Source: Clostridium caldaquaticum
Lineage (GTDB): Bacteria; Bacillota; Clostridia; Clostridiales; Clostridiaceae
Length of the DNA stretch: 64,000 nucleotides
NCBI RefSeq assembly: GCF_023806125.1
Contig: NZ_JAMSKT010000014.1
Location: forward strand, 24,306 to 88,305
Direction of reading: 5' to 3'
The notes under the pieces are model-generated. The model searched no databases, was not told where the DNA came from, and saw nothing but the letters and a program-made list of their open reading frames with translations. Shown here piece after piece: positions 7,975 through 16,522 of this stretch. The position numbers and the translations under genes were made by a program. Position 1 is the first letter of the stretch, and each line of letters begins with the position of its first letter.

Positions 7975-8319
7975 ATGGCTAGAGGCGGTTTCCCAGGTTT
8001 CGGCGGTGGAGCTAATATGAATAATCTTATGAAAACAGCACAGAAATTCCAGCAGCAGATGGAAGAGATGCAAAAGGAGCTTGAAAATAAGAGATACGAA
8101 GAAAAAGCAGGCGGCGGTGCTGTAACTGCTGTTGCCAATGGCAAGAAACAAATTGTAGATTTAAAGATAGCTCAGGATGTAGTAGATCCGGACGATGTTG
8201 AAATGCTTCAGGATTTAATACTTACAGCAGTAAATGCAGCACTTAGAAAGGCAGAAGCAGATACTGCAAATCAAATGGGTAAATTAACAGGCGGATTAAA
8301 CATACCAGGATTATTCTAA
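7975..8319 (+). CDS. YbaB/EbfC family nucleoid-associated protein
   Basis: 114 residues. Gly/Phe-rich N terminus ([11 protein letters not shown]), then a long amphipathic helix rich in Gln/Met/Glu (about 14-40), the central beta region and a C-terminal helix. These small dimeric proteins bind DNA with little sequence specificity and are nearly always encoded between dnaX and recR, as here. RBS AGGAGG precedes the ATG by eight bases. No unusual features. Confidence 0.95.
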   Translation: MARGGFPGFGGGANMNNLMKTAQKFQQQMEEMQKELENKRYEEKAGGGAVTAVANGKKQIVDLKIAQDVVDPDDVEMLQDLILTAVNAALRKAEADTANQMGKLTGGLNIPGLF

Positions 8320-8333
8320 AATTAGTTATCAGG

Positions 8334-8375
8334 AAGAAGTTAGGATTAATTTTCCTAGCTTCTTTATTTATTTTT
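8334..8375 (+). terminator. Terminator between ybaB and recR
   Basis: AAGAAGTTAGGA (8334-8345) pairs with TCCTAGCTTCTT (8353-8364), with a T-rich stretch following. It may be leaky, as recR is often expressed with dnaX-ybaB. Confidence 0.7.
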
Positions 8376-8450
8376 GTACATTGATTATAATTTTTAATGT
8401 ATATGTTTAAATTAAGATTAGTTACAGACTAAAGAAATGGAGGAACTAAC

Positions 8451-9047
8451 ATGGATTTTTATCCCGTTGCTATAGAAAAACTTATAGAAGAATTTGCCAA
8501 GCTCCCTGGTATTGGTTATAAAACTGCACAGAGACTGACGCTGCATGTTTTAAATCTTCCCCAGGAGGAAGTGAGAGAATTTGCAGAGGCTCTTGTTAAA
8601 GCCCGTGGAACTATAAAGTACTGCTCTGTCTGCGGAAACTTTACAGACAAAGACCCTTGCAGCATATGCAGTAATCCAAGCAGGGACAGCAGCATGGTAT
8701 GCGTAGTAGAACAGCCAAAAGATATTATGTCTATGGAAAAGGTAAGAGAATACAACGGAGTATATCATGTGCTTCATGGAACTATCTCCCCTATGGCAGG
8801 AAGAGGACCAGAACAGATAAAGCTTAGAGAGCTTATAAGAAGGTTAAACGGAAGTGTTAAAGAAGTAATTGTAGCTACAAACCCTAATATAGAAGGTGAA
8901 GCTACAGCTATGTATATATCGAAAATAATAAAACCCTTGGGAGTAAAGGTAACAAGAATAGCTCACGGAATTCCAGTTGGCGGTGATTTAGATTACGCTG
9001 ATGAAGTAACTCTTTCAAAGGCTTTGGAAGGAAGAAGAGAAATTTAG
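8451..9047 (+). CDS. recR: Recombination protein RecR
   Basis: 198 residues, the usual length. An N-terminal helix-hairpin-helix ([11 protein letters not shown], about 18-28) is followed by the Cys4 zinc finger C58, C61, C70 and C73, then a Toprim domain ([12 protein letters not shown] onward) and a C-terminal Walker-like region. RecR acts with RecO/RecF to load RecA at gaps during recombinational repair. RBS GGAGGAA. Part of the dnaX-ybaB-recR cluster, although a terminator-like hairpin precedes it. Confidence 0.97.
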   Translation: MDFYPVAIEKLIEEFAKLPGIGYKTAQRLTLHVLNLPQEEVREFAEALVKARGTIKYCSVCGNFTDKDPCSICSNPSRDSSMVCVVEQPKDIMSMEKVREYNGVYHVLHGTISPMAGRGPEQIKLRELIRRLNGSVKEVIVATNPNIEGEATAMYISKIIKPLGVKVTRIAHGIPVGGDLDYADEVTLSKALEGRREI

Positions 9048-9124
9048 TATAAAACATGTATACAAATCTCATTTTGTGTCAATGATTTTAATAAAAATAG
9101 ATTGTCCAAAATGGGAGGATATGT

Positions 9125-9397
9125 ATGAATAAAGCAGGCATAATAGAGTATTTATCAAAAAAATTAAAGTATAGTAAGGAGCAATTGGAGCTTATTGAAG
9201 CTATAGATGAAGCAAGGGAAGAATTAAATATTACAAGGCAGTACTTTGAATCAGTAAACGACCCCCAGCTTGTTGACTACGCCATATACAAAGAAGAGGC
9301 AGCAAAAGCTCGTTTATCTTATCTTTTAAAACAGGCAAAAGAAAAGGGAATAAGGGTGGACGCAAGTCTTATGCTGGATGAAATGGAAGCGGTATAA
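9125..9397 (+). CDS. DUF2508 family protein, YaaL type
   Basis: 90 residues, predicted almost wholly helical. Recognised by the DEAREELNITRQYFESVNDPQLVDYAIY segment, characteristic of DUF2508 (quoted here only as a span, about residues 27-54), and by its invariable place between recR and bofA in Bacillus and Clostridium. RBS GGGAGGA. The function is unknown; the conserved neighbourhood suggests a housekeeping or sporulation link. Confidence 0.85.
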   Translation: MNKAGIIEYLSKKLKYSKEQLELIEAIDEAREELNITRQYFESVNDPQLVDYAIYKEEAAKARLSYLLKQAKEKGIRVDASLMLDEMEAV

Positions 9398-9484
9398 TTT
9401 TATTAATATAAATAAAGCCCCTTGAATATAATTGTTATATATAATACAGTATATGTAAATAAAGAAATGCAAGGGGGAAAAAGA

Positions 9485-9739
9485 ATGGAATACATGGGAT
9501 ACTTTCTAATAGCTGTTATAGCTTTATTTTTAATTGTAAAAATATTTTCCTGGCCAATAAAAATACTATTTAAGCTTATAATAAATGCAGTATTAGGTGT
9601 AATACTGCTTCTAATTGTAAATTTTTTCGGTTCCTATTTTCATTTTTATATCGGAATAAACTGGATAACAGCTTTAATAGCCGGTTTCTTTGGAGTGCCT
9701 GGAGTAATATTTCTTATAATATTTAAATTGTTTTTATAG
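9485..9739 (+). CDS. bofA: Pro-sigma-K processing inhibitor BofA
   Basis: 84 residues with two or three hydrophobic segments (about 5-20, 25-48, 58-82), matching BofA in length and topology. In Bacillus BofA sits in the outer forespore membrane and holds the SpoIVFB protease inactive until engulfment is complete. I start at the ATG at 9485, which has AAGGGGG eight bases upstream; an in-frame ATG at 9422 would add 21 residues but lacks an RBS. The position after recR and DUF2508 is the expected one and shows that the host sporulates. Confidence 0.88.
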   Translation: MEYMGYFLIAVIALFLIVKIFSWPIKILFKLIINAVLGVILLLIVNFFGSYFHFYIGINWITALIAGFFGVPGVIFLIIFKLFL

Positions 9740-9740
9740 T

Positions 9741-9774
9741 AAAAAAACTGCTAATTTAATTGGCAGTTTTTTTT
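9741..9774 (+). terminator. Terminator after bofA
   Basis: AAACTGC pairs with GCAGTTT around an AT-rich loop, followed by eight T. The hairpin overlaps the 3' end of the small minus-strand zinc-ribbon gene. Confidence 0.85.
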
Positions 9775-9908
9775 ACGTCTTCATTATCCAGTTTTTTAAG
9801 CATATCTACTTCATATAAATTTCCTCCGCAAACACTGCACTTTTGATTAGGTTCAGTGTTTGCAGTGTACCAAACACGCCCGCAGTTTTCACATACCAAT
9901 TTTATCAA
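9756..9908 (-). CDS. Small zinc-ribbon protein
   Basis: 50 residues on the reverse strand, starting at TTG 9908 with GGGGTGGA just upstream. Two CxxC knuckles, C6-x2-C9 and C24-x2-C27, separated by 14 residues, make a rubredoxin-like zinc ribbon, followed by a short charged tail. The frame is convincing because the cysteine spacing and a correctly spaced RBS coincide, but no start other than TTG is available. It converges on bofA and its last codons overlap the bofA terminator. Function unknown. Confidence 0.65.
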   Translation of the reverse strand: MIKLVCENCGRVWYTANTEPNQKCSVCGGNLYEVDMLKKLDNEDVKKTAN

Positions 9909-10460
9909 TAATTCCACCCCCAAAGTTGTAACCCAATACTATATTTATTAAGCTCATTAATAAATATGCCTGTACATAAAAAATATTTAAAATAAAAAGC
10001 AGAATAATCAGCTGTATTTAATAACAACAAAGTACGTAGAATTTTCAGGTATGGTATAAATTACATGTATTAATAAATATTTTTTCAACAATATTTTATT
10101 AATTTATTTAAAAAATTATGTTATAATACAATAAATAAATATTTTTTATAAATGTTTTGTTATCAATTGTCGAACTTTTCAAGAAAATGCGTTTGTATGC
10201 AAAAGGATTTTATTATATATTATATAATGGTTATGTAACTGTTTTTCAGGGGTAGGATTGCTGAATTTTTAGGAATGGGATTCATTTTTGTATGTACAAG
10301 CGTAGTAAAATTCTATTTTGTGAAGAATAATTTTAAAAATATAGTACATAAATATAACTATTAAAATGTCCAAATAAACTTAAAGATAAAATGTTTATTA
10401 TATTGTATTAATATTTACAAAATAAAGAATTATATGATTTTGATAAGGGGGTAGATTTTA
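9909..10460. other. Long AT-rich region upstream of the polysaccharide locus
   Basis: 552 bases with no convincing gene on either strand. Candidate vegetative -10 boxes (TATAAT) occur at about 10122 and 10223. The better one lies in a TTGTAT, 17 bases, TATATT arrangement near 10194-10222, which would leave a leader of over 200 bases before the first polysaccharide gene. I see no known riboswitch and no clear terminator hairpin in it. Confidence 0.5.
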
Positions 10461-11129
10461 TTGGAGGATTACAAAATTCAAACAAAAAATGAGCATGTTT
10501 TAATATTAGAAACCAATACTAAACCAGTGTATGAAATTTTAAAAAGATGTTTTGATGTAGTTAGTTCTTTATTGGCTATAATAGTTTTATTACCGTTATT
10601 TATAATAATAATTATATTAGTTAAATTGGATTCAGAAGGATCGGCTTTTTTTGTTCATAAAAGGCTTGGGAAAGATAGAAAATTTATAAAAGTTTATAAA
10701 TTTAGGACAATGAAAAAAAATGCGGAAGAATTGCTTGAGAATCTAGCACCAGAACAAAAGGCTGAATTTGAAAAGAACTTTAAACTTGAAAATGACCCGA
10801 GAGTTACAAAACTTGGACATTTTTTAAGAAGATCTAGTTTAGATGAATTACCACAATTGCTTAATATATTAAAAGGAGATATGTCTGTAGTAGGGCCTAG
10901 ACCTATAGTTGAAAAAGAAGTTAAATTATATGGAGTGTATGCAGAAAAATTGTTTACAGTTAAGCCGGGATTAACTGGAAATTGGCAGGCTAATGGAAGA
11001 AGTGATACTACATATGAAGAAAGAGTACAGCTTGATATGGATTATATAGATAATAGAAGTTTTTTATTAGATATTAAAATTATTTTTAAAACAGTAATAA
11101 GTGTTTTGAAATGGGAAGGTGCTAGATAA
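10461..11129 (+). CDS. Initiating sugar-phosphate transferase (WbaP/PglC-like, polyprenol phosphate)
   Basis: 222 residues. A hydrophobic re-entrant helix (about 34-56) is followed by the bacterial sugar transferase core: KRLGKDRKFIKVYKFRTM, the DPRVTKLGHFLRR segment, SLDELPQLLNILKGDMS and VGPRP, then KPGLTG. It transfers a sugar-1-phosphate to undecaprenyl phosphate at the membrane, starting the repeat unit. The start is TTG at 10461 with AAGGGGG eight bases upstream. First gene of the polysaccharide locus. The sugar donor (Gal-1-P, Glc-1-P or an amino sugar) cannot be told from sequence. Confidence 0.93.
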   Translation: MEDYKIQTKNEHVLILETNTKPVYEILKRCFDVVSSLLAIIVLLPLFIIIIILVKLDSEGSAFFVHKRLGKDRKFIKVYKFRTMKKNAEELLENLAPEQKAEFEKNFKLENDPRVTKLGHFLRRSSLDELPQLLNILKGDMSVVGPRPIVEKEVKLYGVYAEKLFTVKPGLTGNWQANGRSDTTYEERVQLDMDYIDNRSFLLDIKIIFKTVISVLKWEGAR

Positions 11130-11229
11130 ATTAGGATGTATTGAGAGATTAGTATTATAGAATAATTTATAATATATATGGTGGATATCTGTTTATGAAT
11201 AAGTTAAATAAAGAGGAGTTTGAAAATTA

Positions 11230-12015
11230 ATGGATATAAAAATACTTGTTGCAACACATAAAAAATATGCAATGCCACAAGAAAAAATATATATACCTTT
11301 GCATGTTGGTAAAGAAAGTAAAGAAAAATTAGATTATCAAGGAGATAATACTGGAGATAATATATCGATAAAAAATGCAAATTATTGCGAATTAACAGGA
11401 CTTTATTGGGCTTGGAAAAACTTAAAATGTGATTATATAGGTTTATGTCATTATAGAAGATATTTTACAAATAAAAATTTGTTTATACGAGTTTTAAAGA
11501 AAAATAGCAAATTTGATTTAATATTAAAAAAAATAGAAATTGAAAATTTATTTAAAAAATACGATATCATTTTACCTAGAAAAAGAAACTATTATATTGA
11601 AACTATAAAATCACATTATGAACATGCACATAATATAAGGGATTTAGAAGAAACTAGAAAAATCATAGAGCAGAAGTATCCTGAGTACTTAAAAAGTTTT
11701 GATGCAGTGATGAAAAGAAGAACATTATATTTGTTCAATATGTTTATAATGAAAAAAGAACAATTTGATAATTATTGTAAGTGGGTGTTTGATATTTTGT
11801 TTGAATTAGAAAAACGAATAGACATCTCACATTACAATAATTATCAGAAGAGAGTATTTGGATTTTTAAGTGAAAGATTGTTTAATGTTTGGTTGGAGTA
11901 TAATTGTAATTTTATAAAAAAACAAATTAGGGTAATAAATTTAGAAAAAACAAATTGGTACAATAAAATTAATGATTTTATCTTAAGAAAAATAAATTTT
12001 ACTAGTAAATTATAG
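11230..12015 (+). CDS. DUF4422 family glycosyltransferase
   Basis: 261 residues. The N terminus ILVATHKKYAMP, the DNTGDNIS segment, ELTGLYWAWKN and the IGLCHYRRYF block are hallmarks of DUF4422 capsular glycosyltransferases, often annotated as galactofuranosyl or other hexosyl transferases. No membrane segment. RBS AGAGGAG. UDP-galactopyranose mutase is encoded later in the locus, so galactofuranose transfer is a reasonable guess but not shown. Confidence 0.85.
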   Translation: MDIKILVATHKKYAMPQEKIYIPLHVGKESKEKLDYQGDNTGDNISIKNANYCELTGLYWAWKNLKCDYIGLCHYRRYFTNKNLFIRVLKKNSKFDLILKKIEIENLFKKYDIILPRKRNYYIETIKSHYEHAHNIRDLEETRKIIEQKYPEYLKSFDAVMKRRTLYLFNMFIMKKEQFDNYCKWVFDILFELEKRIDISHYNNYQKRVFGFLSERLFNVWLEYNCNFIKKQIRVINLEKTNWYNKINDFILRKINFTSKL

Positions 12016-12068
12016 AGGTTTACAATATATTTTTATTTACTGTTTATGTTTAAGAATGGAGTAGATAT

Positions 12069-13508
12069 ATGCATATTACTATTTTAGGATATATATTTAT
12101 ACCTTTAGGTATGGTTTTATTTTTTTTTCTTAAAAGTGATTATTTATTATTTTTAACTGTTATGTTTTCTGGTTTTACTGCATCAAGTGTTATAAATGTT
12201 GAATATATTAGTTTTGGACTTGCTCCAAGTTATTACTTTGGTATGTTATTTATTATTAAGTATATTTTTATTGTATTAAAAAATAAAAACTTAGTAAAAC
12301 CAAATTTTTATTTAGCGTTGTTTATTATAATTTCTTTTATATCAATGATGTTGTCAAAATTTTTGAATAATGAGGGGATATTGGTATACGGCATAGGAAA
12401 TGGACTTAGGCTTAAAGTAGTAGAGTTTTCAATGCAAAATATTACTCAATATATGTATCTAATTTTTGCATTTATTATATATTGGTTAATTAAAGATAGA
12501 TTAAAAGATGATATAAGTTTTATTAATAAAATAATAAAAGTATATTTGTTTTCAGGATTTATTATTTCATTAATTGGTTTTTATCAAGTTGTAGCATATT
12601 ATTACAATTTATCTTTTGATATAATATTTAGATCTAATCCTTTAGGGTGGCAGCAAGGAATTAGGATATATGCTGTAGCAGCAGAACCTTCAATGATGGC
12701 ATATTTTATTGTTCCGACATTATCTTTAGCATTTTCATACAAGAAAAAAGTAGGAGGATTAAATAGCTATATAATTTTTATATTGCTATTTATATTAGGT
12801 GTATTAACAACATCTACTACTTTTTTAATAGGAATAATAGGATTTGCAGTAGTTTATTTTTTTAGGAATATAATTAATTATAGAACAATAATAAAATATT
12901 TAACATTTGTAGGTGTATTGGTGTTTATTGTTATAGTTATATTTAATTTTAATGAGGAAATAAGGATTAGGTTATGGGATAAAAGTATTGCAAAATTACA
13001 GTTAAATAATGCATCAGGTGTGTCTAGATATGAAGTGTTTTCGCAAATGATTTCAGTAGGATTTATGTATCCGTTTTTTGGTGTAGGATTTGGTTCAGGA
13101 AGAAGTACAGATTTATATTCTCATTTGTTTGCAACTACTGGTATAATAGGTAGTGCAACATTCTTTATATATATTTTTTATAGTTTTTATAAAATGTTAA
13201 AATATTCAAGAAAAAATTATTTAAAAGAAATAAGTGATGGATATGTTTATTTTTTGTTTACGTTTTTAATATGTTCTATTTCTGTACCAGAATTTATGTT
13301 TCTATTTTTTTGGGTAAATTTTGGTGTAATAGATAGTATTATACTAAGTTATAAGAGTTTTGAGACATGTAATAAGAGGAATATTGATAAAAATTTACAA
13401 AAGAAATGTTATAAAAACATTCGTGATATCAAAATTGAAAGGAGATGGAAAGTTATTGTATTTTTATATATGTTCTACTCCATATCATGTATTATTAAGT
13501 TTATGTAA
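12069..13508 (+). CDS. O-antigen/EPS polymerase, Wzy-like
   Basis: 479 residues, strongly hydrophobic with about 11-12 predicted membrane segments and one larger extracytoplasmic loop (about residues 160-215, including the EPSMMAYF segment), the topology of Wzy/WaaL proteins. The region GVSRYEVFSQMISVGFMYP followed by FGVGFGS matches the RxxxW-like and GxG features of the O-antigen ligase superfamily. Wzy polymerises lipid-linked repeats at the outer face of the membrane. As is usual for Wzy, conservation is low. Its 3' end overlaps the next gene. Confidence 0.85.
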   Translation: MHITILGYIFIPLGMVLFFFLKSDYLLFLTVMFSGFTASSVINVEYISFGLAPSYYFGMLFIIKYIFIVLKNKNLVKPNFYLALFIIISFISMMLSKFLNNEGILVYGIGNGLRLKVVEFSMQNITQYMYLIFAFIIYWLIKDRLKDDISFINKIIKVYLFSGFIISLIGFYQVVAYYYNLSFDIIFRSNPLGWQQGIRIYAVAAEPSMMAYFIVPTLSLAFSYKKKVGGLNSYIIFILLFILGVLTTSTTFLIGIIGFAVVYFFRNIINYRTIIKYLTFVGVLVFIVIVIFNFNEEIRIRLWDKSIAKLQLNNASGVSRYEVFSQMISVGFMYPFFGVGFGSGRSTDLYSHLFATTGIIGSATFFIYIFYSFYKMLKYSRKNYLKEISDGYVYFLFTFLICSISVPEFMFLFFWVNFGVIDSIILSYKSFETCNKRNIDKNLQKKCYKNIRDIKIERRWKVIVFLYMFYSISCIIKFM

Positions 13509-14412
13509 TATATTTTTAACAAAAAAGAAATCAGTACTTTATTTAAGTACTCATGATAATAATTCATTTAAAATATTTTTAAGTTATAAAGAAAATTTGA
13601 AAAAGTTAGATTTGATTAGCGAAATTTATATAAGAAAAAGAAATAAAAAAAAAGAAAAAATAAAAATTGAATCTATAAAAGATAGGATAGAGTATATTAA
13701 AATAAAACCTAAATTATCAAATTCAAAAGTATATAATTTTGCATGGAATGCTTATTCATTGTACACAACATCTAATTTTTTATATAAAAAGTCAAACATT
13801 GTATTTTTTATAGAAGAAGGGGCTTATCAAAATGTAAATCCAAAACCATCAAAGTTAATACTTTTTATTAAAAAATATATTTACGGTATCTCTACAGATT
13901 TTTATAAAGATGAGAAATTGAAAAAAATATTAGTTCAATATCCTGAAAAGTATCCAAAACATTTAATAGGTAAGATAGAAAAGTTTGATGTTAACTTATT
14001 GTTTAATAGATTAACTAAATATGAAATACAGAGTATAGTAAAAATATTTTTATCTGATTATGATATTGAAAAATTAATTAATATAAAATCTAATAAAAGT
14101 ATTATAATATTAACTCAACCTTTATCAGAAGACGGATTTATAAGTGAAAATGAAAAGGTTAATCTTTATAAGAAAATAATAGATAAATATAATAATTACA
14201 GTGTGGTTATAAAAAAGCATCCTAGAGAAAAAACTAATTATTGTTTTGAAAATGTAACAGAGATAGAGGGAGCATTTCCTAGTGAGATTTTTTCATTTAT
14301 AGGTATAAGGTTCAATAAAGCTATTGGTATATGTACTAGTGCTATTACATTGATAGATGCAGATGAAAAAGTAAATTTAGACGAAGATTTCTTAAAGAAA
14401 AATAAACGCTAA
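13456..14412 (+). CDS. Putative sialyltransferase-like glycosyltransferase (GT52/polysialyltransferase type)
   Basis: 318 residues from TTG 13456, preceded by AAAGGAG at 13438-13444; an ATG at 13360 in the same frame would add 32 basic residues inside the polymerase gene and has no RBS. The N terminus YFYICSTPYHVLLSL resembles the start of GT52 sialyltransferases. The EEG motif (FIEEGAY) and the HP motif (IKKHPRE) that mark bacterial sialyl- and polysialyltransferases are both present in the right order, followed by FPSEIF. The NeuB and NeuA genes directly downstream make a CMP-nonulosonate donor likely. The family call is moderate, as overall similarity is hard to judge by eye. Confidence 0.65.
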   Translation: MYFYICSTPYHVLLSLCNIFLTKKKSVLYLSTHDNNSFKIFLSYKENLKKLDLISEIYIRKRNKKKEKIKIESIKDRIEYIKIKPKLSNSKVYNFAWNAYSLYTTSNFLYKKSNIVFFIEEGAYQNVNPKPSKLILFIKKYIYGISTDFYKDEKLKKILVQYPEKYPKHLIGKIEKFDVNLLFNRLTKYEIQSIVKIFLSDYDIEKLINIKSNKSIIILTQPLSEDGFISENEKVNLYKKIIDKYNNYSVVIKKHPREKTNYCFENVTEIEGAFPSEIFSFIGIRFNKAIGICTSAITLIDADEKVNLDEDFLKKNKR

Positions 14413-14456
14413 AATAAATATTAAAATTTAAAAAACTAAGGAGGCAATTTTGTATT

Positions 14457-15326
14457 ATGTATAACAAACCAAGATTAATCGCAGAAGTAGGCTGTAACCA
14501 CAAGGGAGAAATGGAAATAGCAAAGGAGCTAATTAAAATAGCTGCAATATTCTGTAAGGCAGATATAGTCAAATTTCAAAAAAGAAATAATAAAGAATTA
14601 CTAACCCCAGAACAATACAATGCTCCACACCCAAATCCAGTAAATTCATATGGAAAAACATATGGAGAACATAGGGAATATTTAGAATTTACTTTAGAGC
14701 AGCATAGGCAATTAAAAGAATGGTGCGAAGAGTTTGGAGTAGTTTATAGTACATCAGTATGGGATTTAACATCAGCAAAGGAAATAACGTCACTTAAACC
14801 AGAATTAATAAAAATACCATCTGCATGTAATAATCATTATGAAATGTTAGATTGGTTATGTATTAATTATGAAGGTGAAATACATATATCTTTAGGTATG
14901 ACGACACATGAAGAAGAAGACAAGCTTATAAGATTATTTGAAGAAAAAGGAAGAAATAAAGATTTAGTACTATATAGCTGTACATCTGGATACCCAGTAC
15001 CATTTGAAGATTTATGTTTACTTGAAATTAAAAGATTAAAAGAAAGCTATGGTCATAGAGTAAAAGAAATAGGTTTTTCAGGACATCATTTAGGTATAGC
15101 AGTTGACATAGCAGCTTATACTTTAGGTGCTACAACTATAGAAAGGCACTACACACTCGATAGAACATGGAAAGGAACTGATCATGCTGCTTCTTTAGAG
15201 CCAGATGGAGTAAGAAGATTAAAGCGAGATTTAGAAGCAACATATAAGGCTTTAGCATACAAAAAAGAAGAGTTATTAGATATCGAAAAAATTCAAAGAG
15301 AAAAATTAAAGTATAGAGAAAGATAG
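14457..15326 (+). CDS. NeuB-like nonulosonic acid synthase without SAF domain
   Basis: 289 residues. The NeuB barrel is clear: IAEVGCNHKGEMEIAKELI at the N terminus, then VKFQKR, YSTSVWD, LIKIPSACNNH, LSLGMT-like ISLGMT, and the C-terminal GFSGHHLGIAVDIAAYTLGA with ERHYTLD and GTDHAASLEPD. These enzymes condense PEP with an N-acetylmannosamine-type sugar (or its 6-phosphate). Typical NeuB is about 340 residues with a C-terminal antifreeze-like SAF domain; here the protein stops soon after the barrel. RBS AAGGAGG. It lies 13 bases before the cytidylyltransferase gene. Confidence 0.9.
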   Translation: MYNKPRLIAEVGCNHKGEMEIAKELIKIAAIFCKADIVKFQKRNNKELLTPEQYNAPHPNPVNSYGKTYGEHREYLEFTLEQHRQLKEWCEEFGVVYSTSVWDLTSAKEITSLKPELIKIPSACNNHYEMLDWLCINYEGEIHISLGMTTHEEEDKLIRLFEEKGRNKDLVLYSCTSGYPVPFEDLCLLEIKRLKESYGHRVKEIGFSGHHLGIAVDIAAYTLGATTIERHYTLDRTWKGTDHAASLEPDGVRRLKRDLEATYKALAYKKEELLDIEKIQREKLKYRER

Positions 15327-15339
15327 AGAGGTGCTATAT

Positions 15340-16497
15340 ATGAACGTAGCATTTATACCTGTAAGGGGTGGAAGTAAGTCCATCCCTCTTAAAAATGTAA
15401 AAATAATTAACGGAAGACCACTAATATATTGGACTTTAGATGCAGCGATAGGCTGTGAGGATATTGATGAAGTAATTGTTGCTACTGACAGTGAAAAGAT
15501 TAAACAAGTTGTTAATAATTATAATTCGCCTAAAATTAAAATTGTTGGCAGATCAGAGGAAACTTCAACTGATACTGCATCTACTGAATCTGTTATGTTA
15601 GAGTTTTCATATAGATATAGTTTTGATAATATTGTTTTAATTCAAGCTACCTCTCCGCTTTTAACTTCAGAAGATTTATCTAGAGGCTTGAAAAAATTTA
15701 AAGAAAATAATATAGATTCTGTTTTATCAGTTGTAAGACAAAAGAGATTTATCTGGTCAGAAATTAATAGAATAGCTAGGCCTATGAATTATGATTATCT
15801 TAATAGACCAAGAAGACAAGAATTTGAAGGTTTTTTAGTTGAAAATGGAGCTTTTTATATAACATCCAGAGAACGATTATTAAATAGTAAGTGTAGAATA
15901 TCTGGAAATATTGGCCTTGTTGAAATGAATGAAGATACATATTTTGAAATTGATGAACCAAGCGATTGGATTATTATTGAAGAATTATTAAAAGTTAAGA
16001 AAGGAGAAAATTTACATAAATTTGATTTAAATAATATTAAAATGTTGATTACAGATAGTGATGGTGTTTTAACTGATGGAGGTATGTATTATAGTGAAAA
16101 CGGAGATGAGTTGAAAAAATTTAATACTAAAGACGGCATGGGTTTTCAATTACTTAGAGAAAAAGGTATTAAAACAGGTATTATAACTGGTGAAAATCGT
16201 AAGTTAGTTGAAAATAGAGCAGTAAAAATGAAGATAGATGAATTACATATGGGTATTTCTAATAAGTTAGAAGTCATTAATAACATATGTAAAAAATATA
16301 ATATTTCTTTAAATGAGATAGCTTATATTGGTGATGATATTAATGATATAGAAGTTATTGAAGCAGTAGGATTTGGTTGTTGTGTAAATGATGCAATGCA
16401 ATTAGTTAAAGAAACTGCTAAGTATATAACAAAAGCAAATGGTGGTCAAGGCGCTGTTAGAGAAGTAGCTGAATTGATTTTAATGCATAAAAATTAG
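15340..16497 (+). CDS. CMP-nonulosonate synthetase fused to KdsC-like phosphatase
   Basis: 385 residues in two domains. Residues 1-220 are a NeuA-type cytidylyltransferase (IPVRGGSKSIPLKNV nucleotide loop, DSEKI, QATSPLL and EIDEPSDW). Residues about 228-385 are a HAD phosphatase of the KdsC class: DSDGVLTDG nucleophile motif, TKDGMG, TGENRK and GDDINDIE. The same fusion is seen in vertebrate CMAS and some Bacteroidetes. It would activate the product of the NeuB-like enzyme to CMP-sugar, and the HAD domain could remove a 9-phosphate. The start ATG at 15340 has AGAGAGGTG upstream; GTG at 15331 is part of that RBS. Confidence 0.92.
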   Translation: MNVAFIPVRGGSKSIPLKNVKIINGRPLIYWTLDAAIGCEDIDEVIVATDSEKIKQVVNNYNSPKIKIVGRSEETSTDTASTESVMLEFSYRYSFDNIVLIQATSPLLTSEDLSRGLKKFKENNIDSVLSVVRQKRFIWSEINRIARPMNYDYLNRPRRQEFEGFLVENGAFYITSRERLLNSKCRISGNIGLVEMNEDTYFEIDEPSDWIIIEELLKVKKGENLHKFDLNNIKMLITDSDGVLTDGGMYYSENGDELKKFNTKDGMGFQLLREKGIKTGIITGENRKLVENRAVKMKIDELHMGISNKLEVINNICKKYNISLNEIAYIGDDINDIEVIEAVGFGCCVNDAMQLVKETAKYITKANGGQGAVREVAELILMHKN

Positions 16498-16522
16498 TTT
16501 TAAAAATTTAAGAAGGTGAAAA

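Noticed and set aside
13360..13455. Extension of the sialyltransferase-like gene upstream of 13456
   Set aside because: Lies inside the polymerase gene and lacks an RBS; treated as a start-site artefact.
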